NCBI GenBank assembly: GCA_021300575.1
Contig: JAJTDM010000019.1
Coordinates: 34,323-98,322 of the forward strand
DNA: 64,000 nt
Direction of reading: 5' to 3'
Source: Rubrivivax sp.
Lineage (GTDB): Bacteria; Pseudomonadota; Gammaproteobacteria; Burkholderiales; Burkholderiaceae_C
Under the pieces are notes generated by a model, which did no database searches, was not told where the DNA came from, and saw nothing but the letters and a program-made list of their open reading frames with translations. Below, piece by piece: positions 36,404-45,363 of the stretch. Every line of letters starts with the position of its first letter. The first letter of the stretch is position 1. The translations under genes were made by a program, and so were the position numbers.

Positions 36404-38170
36404 TCAGGTGCGCGGCGTCAGGGCGGCGAACTCGGCCTTCACCTCGGCCTTCAAGTCCTTGCGCAGGATCTTGCCGATGGGCGTCTTGGGCAACTCGTCC
36501 CGGAACACCACCGACTTCGGCACCTTGTAGCCCGTGAGCGAGGTCCTGCAGTGGGCGATGACCTGCTCGGCGCTCAGGGACTCGTCGCGGCGCACGACAT
36601 AGACGCGGACCGCCTCGCCGCTCACCTCGTCCGGGATGCCGACCACTGCAGCCTCCATCACTGCGTCCAGGAGGCTGACCGTGTCCTCCACCTCGTTGGG
36701 ATAGACGTTGAAGCCCGACACCAGGATCAGGTCCTTCTTGCGGTCCACGATCGTGTAGTAACCGTCCGCGTCCACCACGGCGACATCTCCCGTGCGCAGC
36801 CAGCCGTCGTGCAGCACCAGAGCTGTCTCTTCAGGCTGGTTCCAGTAGCCCTGCATCACCTGGGGGCCTTGCACCAGAAGCTCGCCGGGCTGTCCCACCG
36901 GGACCTCGCGCCCCTGCTCGTCAACCAACCGCACCTCCGTGCCCGGCACGGGCACGCCGATGGACCCGATGCGGCGCCGACCTTCCAGCGGGTTGAAGGT
37001 CACCACGGGCGAGGCCTCCGTCAGGCCGTAGCCCTCGACGATGCGGGTCCCGGTGACTTCCTCCCAGCGCTGCGCCACGGCCTGGTGCAAGGCGGCGCCG
37101 CCGGCAATGGCCGCCTTCAGCTGCCGCGGCGGGTAGGCCACGAACCATTCCTCGTTGAGCAGCGCGTTAAAGAGGGTGTTGACCCCCGTGATCCACGTCA
37201 CTGGCGTGTTCTCGATGGCGCGTTGCAGGTTCTGCACGGGCCGCGGCGACGGGATCAGGACGTTGCGAGCTCCCGCGTCGTAGAAGCTCAGCAGGTTCGC
37301 AGTGAAGGCGAAGACGTGGTACAGCGGCAAGGCCGTCAGCACGCATTCCTTGCCCGGCTCGATGTGGCTGGCGCCCATGGCGCGTATCTGGGCCACGTTG
37401 CTCAGCAGGCTGCGGTGGCTCAACTGTGCGCCCTTGGATACCCCGGTCGTGCCGCCGGTGTACTGCAGCACCGCAGTGGCCTCGGGGTCCACCGGCTGCC
37501 ACCAGCGCCGCACGGCATCTGCGCCACCCAGGCGCGCCAACTGCTGCCTGCCGCGGGCAATGGCCTCCATGAAGCGATGGTGCGGGACCCGGATCGGCGG
37601 CAGCGCACGGCTCCACCAGCGCTGCACCGCACGAACGATGCCCCGTGGGATGGCGGGAAACAGCTCGGGCACGCTCGCCACGACGACGTGGCGCAGCGAG
37701 GTCCGCTCCAGCAGCCCGTCAAGCTTGTCGGCAAAGAGCTCCGTGATGACCAGCACTTGCGCGCCGGAGTCGCGGAACTGGTGTTCCATCTCGGCCGCGG
37801 TGTACAGCGGGTTGGTGTTCACCAGCACGCAACCGGCCTTGAAGGTGCCGAACACCGCCACCGGGTAAGCCAGGCCGTTGGGCAGTTGCACCGCCACACG
37901 GGTGCCCTCGGGCACCTTGAGCTCTTCCCGCAGGTAGGCCGCAAAGGCGTCCGCCAGTTGGTCCACCTGCTGGAAAGTCAGGCTGCCGTTCATGCCATTG
38001 GGCACCACGGCGGTGAATGCCTTCTGCGCCGCGTAACGACGGGCCGCAGCCTCGACCATTTCGCCCAGATTGCGCAGGCCCATGGTCTCCGAAGGCCCCG
38101 CCACTGCCTTGATCTCCTGGGGGCCTGGTTGATCTGAATCCTGCTGTTGGACGGCGTCGGTGGAAGGCAT
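36404..38170 (-). CDS. Long-chain fatty acid-CoA ligase-like AMP-forming synthetase
   Basis: 588 residues, ANL superfamily, FadD-like. AMP-binding motif YTGGTTGVSKGAQLSH, then GYGLTEASPVVTFNP, HDGWLRTGDVAVVDADGYYTIVDRKKDLI and the catalytic Lys in PKTPIGKILRKDL. Activates a carboxylic acid to acyl-CoA through an acyl-AMP. Start at ATG 38170 (MPSTDA) with GGGAG about ten bases upstream; the frame runs on to 38236. The pairing with a BASS transporter suggests uptake and activation of an organic acid, an inference. Chain-length specificity cannot be read from the sequence. Confidence 0.88.
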   Translation of the reverse strand: MPSTDAVQQQDSDQPGPQEIKAVAGPSETMGLRNLGEMVEAAARRYAAQKAFTAVVPNGMNGSLTFQQVDQLADAFAAYLREELKVPEGTRVAVQLPNGLAYPVAVFGTFKAGCVLVNTNPLYTAAEMEHQFRDSGAQVLVITELFADKLDGLLERTSLRHVVVASVPELFPAIPRGIVRAVQRWWSRALPPIRVPHHRFMEAIARGRQQLARLGGADAVRRWWQPVDPEATAVLQYTGGTTGVSKGAQLSHRSLLSNVAQIRAMGASHIEPGKECVLTALPLYHVFAFTANLLSFYDAGARNVLIPSPRPVQNLQRAIENTPVTWITGVNTLFNALLNEEWFVAYPPRQLKAAIAGGAALHQAVAQRWEEVTGTRIVEGYGLTEASPVVTFNPLEGRRRIGSIGVPVPGTEVRLVDEQGREVPVGQPGELLVQGPQVMQGYWNQPEETALVLHDGWLRTGDVAVVDADGYYTIVDRKKDLILVSGFNVYPNEVEDTVSLLDAVMEAAVVGIPDEVSGEAVRVYVVRRDESLSAEQVIAHCRTSLTGYKVPKSVVFRDELPKTPIGKILRKDLKAEVKAEFAALTPRT

Positions 38171-38250
38171 CGGCCTCGGCTCCCAGAGTTGGAGTGTGAA
38201 ACTGAGCCGCTGGAAGCCAGGAGCGCGACACCACACTTTTGCGACCAGTA

Positions 38251-38264
38251 TTTACGATCGGTAA
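38251..38264. promoter_or_regulatory. Possible TetR-type operator before the acyl-CoA ligase gene
   Basis: Imperfect palindrome TTTACGATCGGTAA, 80 bases upstream of the ligase start, with A+T-rich flanks unlike the surrounding DNA. Such sites are common for TetR-type regulators of fatty-acid genes. No regulator gene is nearby. Confidence 0.3.
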
Positions 38265-38483
38265 CTGCAACGAGTATAGGAACGCACCATCGCGGCAGGC
38301 CCCCGCTTTTTCCCTAGGCCCCAATGACAGCGAGGTCGAACCCGCAAGCCCCGCCAAAAGGTGACACCCCGGGGCCGGAAGCGAACCACCGGGGCTCCCC
38401 AGACCGCCCGGATCGAACATGCTCCATGTCGGTGACTTGCGCACGCATTCGGACCGGACGGCCGCAACAATGGCACCTCATTG

Positions 38484-38522
38484 GTGCAATACCCGACTCC
38501 TGGGTGAGCACAGACCTTGCAC
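38484..38522 (+). ncRNA. Candidate xanthine-I (NMT1-motif) riboswitch
   Basis: Seen: stem P1 GTGCAA (38484-38489) with TTGCAC (38517-38522); inner hairpin ACCC (38491-38494) with GGGT (38502-38505); and a one-sided 11-base internal loop GAGCACAGACC (38506-38516). This small two-helix shape with an asymmetric loop, about 55 bases before an NMT1-domain gene in a betaproteobacterium, fits the NMT1-motif class that senses xanthine. A CCCGGG at 38528-38533 could pair with the CCCGGG (38561-38566) that contains the GGGAG ribosome site, giving a translational switch. I am matching shape and context, not a remembered consensus. Confidence 0.5.
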
Positions 38523-38575
38523 AATCCCCCGGGCAGTCATTCACTTCTCACCCCACCCTCCCGGGAGCCCCACCC

Positions 38576-39616
38576 ATGAAATCCTCTCTTGCCACCCTCA
38601 CCCGACGCGGCCTGTTCGCCATGGGAGCAACGCTGCTGGCCCTGCCAGCACTGGCGCAGACCCCGGTCAAGTTCCAGCTCGACTGGCGCTTCGAAGGGCC
38701 AGCCGCGCTGTTCCTCGCTGGCACCGCCAAGGGGCACTACAAGGCCGCCGGCCTGGATGTGACCATCGATTCAGGCAACGGTTCGGGCGGCACCGTCACC
38801 CGGGTGGCCTCCGGCACCTATGACATGGGTTTTGCCGATCTGGCCGCGCTCATGGAGTTCCATGCCAACAACCCGGACGCGCCCAACAAGCCGGTCGCCG
38901 TGATGATGGTCTACAACAACACGCCCGCGGCCGTGTTGACGCTGAAGAAGAACAACATCAAGACGCCGGCCGAGCTGAACGGCAAGAAGCTCGGCGCCCC
39001 GGTGTTCGATGCCGGTCGTCGCGGCTTCCCGATCTTCGCCAGGGCCAACGGCATCGGCAACGTGCAGTGGACCAGCATGGACCCGCCGCTGCGCGAAACC
39101 ATGCTGGTACGCGGCGACATCGACGCCATCACGGGCTTCTCCTTCACCTCCTTGCTCAACCTCGAAGCCCGCGGCGTGAAGACCGAAGACATCGTCGTCA
39201 TGCCCTACGCCGACCACGGCGTGAGGCTGTACGGCAACGTGATCATCGCCAGCCCCAAGCTGATGAAGGAGAACCCGGCCGCCGTCAAGGGCTTCCTCAG
39301 CGCGTTCGCCAAGGGCGCCAAGGAGGTCATGGCCAACCCCGACGCCTCCATCGACCTGGTCAAGGCACGCGACGGCATCATCAACGTCGACCTGGAAAAG
39401 CGGCGCCTGCGCATGGCCATCGACGCCGTGGTGGCCAGCCCCGACGCCCGCCGTGAAGGCTTCGGCATGGTCGTGCCGGGGCGCCTGGCGCTGATGGCCT
39501 CGCAGGTGTCTGACGCGTTTGCCACCAAGACCCGCGTCAACCCTGACGCCGTCTGGACCGACGCCTTCCTGCCCTCCAAGGCCGAGCTCAACATCCTGCC
39601 GCCGGCCAAGAAATGA
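38576..39616 (+). CDS. NMT1/THI5-type ABC transporter substrate-binding protein
   Basis: 346 residues. Signal peptide with a twin-Arg-like start (RRGLFAMGATLLALPALAQ, cleavage after about residue 28), then an NMT1 domain: FQLDWRFEGPAALFLAGTAKGHY, SGNGSGGTVTRVASGTYDMGFADL, GKKLGAPVFDAGRRGFP. Periplasmic ligand capture for the ATPase and permease that follow. NMT1 proteins bind pyrimidine or purine-like and related small molecules. The candidate xanthine riboswitch upstream and the purine operons nearby point to a purine or purine breakdown product; that is inference. Ribosome site GGGAG eight bases before ATG. Confidence 0.9.
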   Translation: MKSSLATLTRRGLFAMGATLLALPALAQTPVKFQLDWRFEGPAALFLAGTAKGHYKAAGLDVTIDSGNGSGGTVTRVASGTYDMGFADLAALMEFHANNPDAPNKPVAVMMVYNNTPAAVLTLKKNNIKTPAELNGKKLGAPVFDAGRRGFPIFARANGIGNVQWTSMDPPLRETMLVRGDIDAITGFSFTSLLNLEARGVKTEDIVVMPYADHGVRLYGNVIIASPKLMKENPAAVKGFLSAFAKGAKEVMANPDASIDLVKARDGIINVDLEKRRLRMAIDAVVASPDARREGFGMVVPGRLALMASQVSDAFATKTRVNPDAVWTDAFLPSKAELNILPPAKK

Positions 39617-39632
39617 GGCCGCGAGCGCTGAT

Positions 39633-40439
39633 ATGAGCAACTTCGTCGACTTCCGCAACGTCTGGCTCGCGTACAACGACGAGCTGCTGGCCCAAGGTCA
39701 CTTCGCGGTGGAGGACATCTCGCTGCAGGTGACCGAGGGCGAGTTCATAGCCATCGTCGGGCCCTCGGGCTGCGGCAAGTCGACCTTCATGAAGCTCACC
39801 ACCGGCCTGAAGATGCCCAGCCGGGGCACCATCCACATCGGGGGCGAGCCGGTCACCGGGCCGCTGAAGATAAGCGGGATGGCCTTCCAGGCCCCCAGCC
39901 TGCTGCCTTGGCGCACCACGGTGGACAACGTGCTGCTGCCACTGGAGATCGTGGAGCCCTACCGCTCCAGCTTCAAGGCCCGGCGCAAGGAGTACGAGGC
40001 CAAGGCCCGCGACCTGCTCAAGAGCGTGGGCCTGGGGGGCTATGAAGACAAGTTCCCCTGGCAGCTCTCGGGCGGCATGCAGCAGCGCGCCAGCATCTGC
40101 CGCGCCCTCATCCACGAGCCCAAGATGCTGCTGCTGGACGAGCCCTTCGGCGCGCTGGATGCCTTCACGCGGGAAGAACTCTGGTGCGCCCTGCGCGACC
40201 TGCACGCCGCGCAGAAGTTCAACGTCATCCTGGTCACGCACGACCTGCGCGAGAGCGTGTTCCTGGCCGACAAGGTGTACGTGATGAGCCGCAGCCCCGG
40301 CCGCTTCGTGATCAAGCGCGACATCGACCTGCCTCGCCCGCGAGACCTGGAGGTGACGTACACCCCCCAGTTCACCGACATCGTGCACGAGTTGCGCGGC
40401 CACATCGGCGCTTTCCGCCAGCCCGTGGGAACCCCATGA
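39633..40439 (+). CDS. ABC transporter ATP-binding protein (NMT1-type importer)
   Basis: 268 residues, one ABC domain of the SsuB/TauB/NrtD class. Walker A GPSGCGKST (about residue 44), Q-loop MAFQAPSLLPW, signature [15 protein letters not shown], Walker B MLLLDEPFGALD, H-loop LVTHD. ATG 39633 lies 17 bases after the binding-protein stop; its stop overlaps the permease start (ATGA). Confidence 0.93.
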   Translation: MSNFVDFRNVWLAYNDELLAQGHFAVEDISLQVTEGEFIAIVGPSGCGKSTFMKLTTGLKMPSRGTIHIGGEPVTGPLKISGMAFQAPSLLPWRTTVDNVLLPLEIVEPYRSSFKARRKEYEAKARDLLKSVGLGGYEDKFPWQLSGGMQQRASICRALIHEPKMLLLDEPFGALDAFTREELWCALRDLHAAQKFNVILVTHDLRESVFLADKVYVMSRSPGRFVIKRDIDLPRPRDLEVTYTPQFTDIVHELRGHIGAFRQPVGTP

Positions 40440-41206
40440 AACTCTCCAAGACCCTGGAACGCTGGTCCCCCATGGTGCTGCTGGCCGCCATCCTGCTGGT
40501 GTGGCAGGTTGCCGTCTGGCTCTTCAGAGTGCCGGACTTCATCTTCCCCGGGCCGGTGCAGATCGCCCTGGAATTCGTGGAGTTCAAGGGCCCGCTGCTG
40601 GAGGCGGCCTGGAAGACCTTCTGGGTGACGATGCTGGGCTTTGGCATCTCCATCGTCGTGGGCGTACTGCTGGGCTTTCTGATCGGCTCTTCGCGCATCG
40701 CGTACACGGCCGTCTATCCCCTGATGGTGGCCTTCAATGCTGTGCCCAAGGCCGCCGTGGTGCCCATCCTGGTGGTGTGGTTCGGCATCGGCCTGGGCCC
40801 CGGCGTCCTCACGGCCTTCCTGATCTCCTTCTTCCCCATCACGGTCAACATCGCCACCGGCCTGGCCACCCTGGAGCCCGAGCTGGAAGACGTGCTGCGG
40901 GTGCTGGGCGCCAAGCGGTGGGACGTGCTGGTGAAGGTGGGCCTGCCCCGCTCCATGCCCTATTTCTACGGCTCTCTGAAGGTGGCCATCACGCTGGCAT
41001 TCGTCGGCACCGTCCTGGCCGAGATGACGGCCGGTGACTCGGGCATCGGCTACCTGATGCAGACGGCAGGATCCCAGCAGCGGCTGCCCCTGGCCTTCGC
41101 CGGCCTGGTGGTCATCGGTGCCATGGCCATGGCCATGTACGAGCTGTTCTCCTGGATCGAGATGCGCACCACAGGATGGGCGCACCGCGGGTCACAAGCG
41201 GCTTGA
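40436..41206 (+). CDS. ABC transporter permease (NMT1-type importer)
   Basis: 256 residues, five to six transmembrane helices of the BPD_transp_1 type found in nitrate/sulfonate/taurine importers. The EAA loop that docks on the ATPase is visible as LEPELEDVLRVLGAKRWDVLVKVGLPRSMPY. The C-terminus overlaps the ureD reading frame by 31 bases, so importer and ureD are in one operon. Forms the channel for the preceding binding protein and ATPase. Confidence 0.92.
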   Translation: MKLSKTLERWSPMVLLAAILLVWQVAVWLFRVPDFIFPGPVQIALEFVEFKGPLLEAAWKTFWVTMLGFGISIVVGVLLGFLIGSSRIAYTAVYPLMVAFNAVPKAAVVPILVVWFGIGLGPGVLTAFLISFFPITVNIATGLATLEPELEDVLRVLGAKRWDVLVKVGLPRSMPYFYGSLKVAITLAFVGTVLAEMTAGDSGIGYLMQTAGSQQRLPLAFAGLVVIGAMAMAMYELFSWIEMRTTGWAHRGSQAA

Positions 41207-42168
41207 GCGCGCTGGCAGCAGCGGCCGGCTGGCGCGGGCACCTGGCCCTGCGCTACTGGCGCGACGGCCAGCGCACGGTGGCGCTGGACCGTCACGAGGG
41301 TCCGCTGCGGGTGCTTCAGCGCCTGTACCCCGAGGGGGATGCCATCTGCCACCACGTCCTGGTGCATCCGCCCGGCGGGGTGGCTGGGGGTGACAGCCTG
41401 CTGCTGCAAGCCGATTTGGCGCAGGGCACCCACGCGGTGATCACCACCCCTGGTGCCACCCGGTTCTACCGCAGCGGCGGAAGGCCTTCACTGCAGCAGT
41501 CACGTCTGCGGCTGGCGGACGGCGCGCGCGCGGAATGGCTGCCCCTGGAGAACCTCGCCTTCTCCGGCTGCGAGGCCGAGAACCGCACCGAAGTGGAACT
41601 GGCCCCGGGGGCGGAAATGCTGGGCTGGGACGTGCTGGCACTGGGCCTGCCCGCCTCTGGCGCCGCTTTCGAGACCGGCTGCTTCACGCAGCACCTGGCG
41701 TTGCACCTGAGCGTGCCACAGGGGCCGCCCTCCACTCCACCTACCTCGACCCGCGCCCCCTCCGCCACCCCCGCTCCTGTCCTGTCCCCGGGCCCTGCGC
41801 AAAGCCCGGACCTCGATCGCGCCCTGTGGCTGGAACGCGGCCGGGTGGATGCGCAGGACCACCGGCTGCTGTACTCTGCGCTGGGCTGGGGTGGCCGGCG
41901 GGTGCTGGGCACCGCCTGGTGGGCCGCCGGGCAGCCCTTGGGCACGCAGCGCCGGCAGGCGCTGCTGGACGCCGCACGCGACTGCCCGGAAGGGGCCGGG
42001 CTGGAAGGCTGGACCGGCGTCACCAGCCCGCTGCCGCACGTGGTGGTGGCGCGGGTGCTGGCGTCCCGGGTGGAACCGGCAATGCAGTGGTTGTCCGCCG
42101 TGCGCGCCACCTGGCGCCGCACCGGCTGGGGCCTGGACGCCCACCCGCCCAGGATCTGGCGTACCTGA
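41176..42168 (+). CDS. ureD: Urease accessory protein UreD
   Basis: 330 residues. UreD (UreH) is a scaffold that, with UreF and UreG, delivers nickel to urease. Family motifs: LRVLQRLYPEG, HHVLVHPPGGVAGGDSLLL, TPGATRFYRS, EWLPLENLAFSGC, and LPHVVVARVL near the end. Longer than usual because of a Pro/Ser/Thr-rich insert at about 178-210. The start ATG 41176 overlaps the permease by 31 bases; TTG 41203 is an alternative. Unusually, no ureA, ureB, ureC, ureE, ureF or ureG follows: the next gene is tamB. The rest of urease must be elsewhere or lost. Confidence 0.9.
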   Translation: MGAPRVTSGLSALAAAAGWRGHLALRYWRDGQRTVALDRHEGPLRVLQRLYPEGDAICHHVLVHPPGGVAGGDSLLLQADLAQGTHAVITTPGATRFYRSGGRPSLQQSRLRLADGARAEWLPLENLAFSGCEAENRTEVELAPGAEMLGWDVLALGLPASGAAFETGCFTQHLALHLSVPQGPPSTPPTSTRAPSATPAPVLSPGPAQSPDLDRALWLERGRVDAQDHRLLYSALGWGGRRVLGTAWWAAGQPLGTQRRQALLDAARDCPEGAGLEGWTGVTSPLPHVVVARVLASRVEPAMQWLSAVRATWRRTGWGLDAHPPRIWRT

Positions 42169-42303
42169 GCCCACGCCCCTGCGCCACGCCGGTCCTGGCC
42201 ACGCACTTCAGACTCACCACCGCAGGGCAGACCCCTGAGCACGCGCAGGCCGGAGTTGACCTTCCCTCCCCGGCCGGCTGACGCCGAGGGAGAATCCCGT
42301 TCA

Positions 42304-45300
42304 ATGTCCGAGCCCTCTGCGCCAGAGCCCGCCCACCACGCGCCTTCCAGGACCGCGGCGGATGCACCGGCCCAGCCTGCGCCGCCCTCCGAACCACCGC
42401 GCTCGGCCGCAGCGCCACCGCCCTTGCGCTGGACGCCCGCTGCGCGGGCAGGCCTGCTGCTGCAGGCCTGGCAATTGGCCCTGGTCGCCGTGCTGGGGCT
42501 GCCTCTGGCCGGCCTGCTGGCGGTCTGGGCGGTGCTGCACAGCGAACGCGGCACAGCCTGGCTGCTGGCCGGCGTGCCCAACCTTCAGGTCACGGCACCG
42601 CGAGGCGCTCTGCTGGGGACCGACTTTGCAGCGCAGAAGCTGAGCTTGCGGTGGGACCAGGGCCGCCAATGGCTGGAGATCGAGGGCCTGCAGTGGACAG
42701 GGGCGCAGTGGCGTTGGTGGCTTCGCTCCGGCACCTGGGTGGGCGTGCAGGCCGATCGTCTGGAGGCCCGGCGGGTGACCCTCCATACCGGCCCCGCCTC
42801 TGGCAAGCCCGCCGTGCTGCCGGGCTCGCTGGCCCTCCCGCTGGAGGCCCGCATCGAGCAGTTGCGCGTGGAACATCTGGTCATCGACCAGTTGCCAGCC
42901 TGGCACCACATCACCGGGCGGTGGGCCCTGGGGGCCCAACAGGGCGCGGTACACCGCGTGGAACAACTGGCCTTCCAGTGGGAAGAACTGCTGGTCAGCG
43001 GCGAAGCCTCCATCAACACCCGCAGCCCCTTCACCGGTCAGGGCCGATGGGCCGTGAAGGGCACGGGCGCCGTGGCCTGGGAGGGCGATCTCGCCGCCAG
43101 CGGCCCACTGCAGGCGCTGGATCTGCAGGCACGCCTGCGCGCCCCCGCCCTGCCGTCCGGCCTCAAGCCGTCTCTGGACGCCACGGTGCAGCTCAAGCCC
43201 TTCGAGCCCTGGCCCCTGGGCACCCTGAACCTGACGTTGCAGGCCCTGGACCTGGCGCAGCTGAGCCGCCGCCTGCCAGCCACCCGCCTCACCGGCCGCG
43301 CCAGCATCAAGAGCCAGGGACTGACGCAACCGGTGCAGGCCGACATCCTGCTGGACAACGCGGCCGCAGGCGCCTGGGGCGAGGCCCGGTTGCCCATCCG
43401 GCGCGCGCGGCTGGAGCTGCGCTCGCGGCTGGACGCGCCCAGCACTGCCGAGATCCTCCACCTGGACCTGGACCTCGGCAGCGCCCAGCGCAACGCCGGC
43501 CTGTGGCGCAGCACCGGCAGCTGGACAGAGACCGGCCTGCGCCTGCAGGGTGTGGCCACGGACATCAGGCCTCAATGGCTGGACGCCCGGGCGCCCGGAA
43601 TGGTCCTGTCCGGGCCGGTACAACTCGGTCTCCTGGGGATGCCCGGACCACAAGGTGTCGCCCGGCGCACGGCCGACGCCGACACCTGGTCGGTGGAACT
43701 GCGGGGCAACCTCAGCGGCTCGCTGGAGGCCTTTGGGCAACGTACCACCCTCACCCTGGACAGCGTGTTCACGCCCCAGGGCCTGCAAGTGCGCACCCTG
43801 CAGGCGCAGGCCGGCTCCGCCAGCGCCGAACTGAGCGCGACGGTATCCCCCGGCGCCGAGGGCGCCTGGCAGGTGCGTAGCGAAGGCCGCATCAACGACT
43901 TCGACCCCGTGCCCTGGGTGCCGGGCGACGCTGCCGCACCCTGGCGCAAAGGCCAGGACCGGCTGAACAGTCAGTGGGCGCTGGAAGTGCTGCTGCCGCC
44001 GTGGCGCACGGGGGCCTCGGCCGTGCAGTGGCTGCAGACGCTGCGGGGCAGCGCACAGGTGGACATCGGGGCGTCCCGGATCGCCGGCCTGGCGGCGTCG
44101 GGGCGTCTGCGGCTGGAACAGGCGCCCGAAGCCGCTGCGGCCAGCCGCAGCCAGCTGATGGCGGAACTGCGCCTGGGGCGCAACGAATTCAGTCTCAGCG
44201 GCCGCGGCGACCCCGCGGGCGACGGCGAACAGGACCGATGGCAGTTGCAGGTGGCGGCACCGGCCCTGGGCGAATTGAATGCCCTGTCCACCTTGATGCC
44301 CGAGGGGGCCGCCTGGTGGCCTGAAGCCGGGCGGGCGGACGCCCGCATCAGCGCGTCCGGGCGCTGGCCCGCCGTGGGGACGCAGGGGCAACTCACCATC
44401 GAGGGCCTCAGGAGCCGCGCCTACGCCCTGGGGCGGGCCGAAGCCCGCTGGCAATGGACCGGCCGCGAGGCCGACCCCCTGGAGCTGCGCGGCGATGTCC
44501 GCAACGCGTCCCTGGGCCCGAACCGACTGGCCTACCTGCGCGGGGAGGTGCGGGGCACCCTGCGCCAGCACAGCGCCAGCATCGATGTCGCCCTGCCCCT
44601 GCTGGCACCGGAGGCCTTGACCCGCGTGCTGGCCCTGCCTGCGGGCTCCGGCACCCAGGCACGCCTGAACCTGGAGGGCGCCTGGAGCGGCCAGACGGGC
44701 GGCGGCGGGCGCTGGAACGGCACGGTCAAGCGCCTGGAAGCCGGCGTCTGGTCCGGCCTGACCGACCCGCCTGCGGCGCCGGCCGCCCCTTCACCGAATG
44801 CCACCGCTGCCAACCCGTCCGCATGGAACCCTGCGGCCCCGGGGGGGACCTGGCTGGACGCAGCTGACCTGCGCGGCGAGCTGCGCTTCGACGACGCCTG
44901 GCGCCTGCGCAGCCTGCGCCTGGACGGTGGCCAGGCGGCCCTGGCCGCCGGCCTGCGCCTGAAGTGGGACGAGGCACGCTACGAGCTGCGCGACCCGACG
45001 CGCGCCGACCGGCCGGACTTCCAATGGCAGGCCGACGTGCTGCCCTTCGCCCTGGCACCCTGGCTGCAGCGGGCGCAGACCGGGCTGCAGTGGACAGGTG
45101 ACCTGCGGCTGAGTGCGCGCATGGCCGTACGGGCGGCCGAGCGCTTCGAGGCCGAAGTGAGCCTGAAGCGCCATGACGGCGAGCTGCAGGTGGTGGAAGC
45201 CGGCCAGGTGCAAGCCCTGGGCTTGAACACCGTGGACCTCAGTCTCACCGCAAGGGAGTGCCACCGGGCTGGCGTCTGCAGGGCGAAGTGGTGTCCACCG

Positions 45301-45363
45301 CCAGCCTGGGCGGACGCTTCGGTGCGCCGCAACTCACGGGCGACCTGGTGGCGCAGCGGTTGA
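42304..45363 (+). pseudogene. tamB: TamB (DUF490), N-terminal part, frameshifted near 45250
   Basis: TamB spans the periplasm from the inner membrane and works with TamA in outer-membrane protein and lipid transport. From ATG 42304: a Pro/Ala-rich cytoplasmic start, one transmembrane helix (about 55-85), then long beta-helical repeats (LRLEQAPE, DLRGELRFDDAWRL). The frame follows the family to DLSLTARE (about 45250), then shifts into 38 unrelated residues and stops at 45363. The true continuation is in the next frame (see 45258-46544). A single missing base around 45235-45260 would restore one protein of about 1,410 residues. No tamA is adjacent; upstream is ureD. Confidence 0.85.

Larger units (their letters stand above)
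38171..38575. other. 405-base divergent intergenic region
   Basis: Gap between the acyl-CoA ligase (minus) and the NMT1-type binding protein (plus). It holds a palindrome near the ligase side (38251-38264) and a riboswitch-like structure near the importer side (38484-38522), both listed separately. Short open frames here have no convincing start or coding character. I see no clear sigma-70 promoter. Confidence 0.6.

Noticed and set aside
35222..38137. A 971-codon open frame on the plus strand opposite the BASS transporter and the acyl-CoA ligase
   Set aside because: Composition is Arg/His/Gln-rich with no domain sense; both minus-strand genes have clear motifs. An artefact of high GC.
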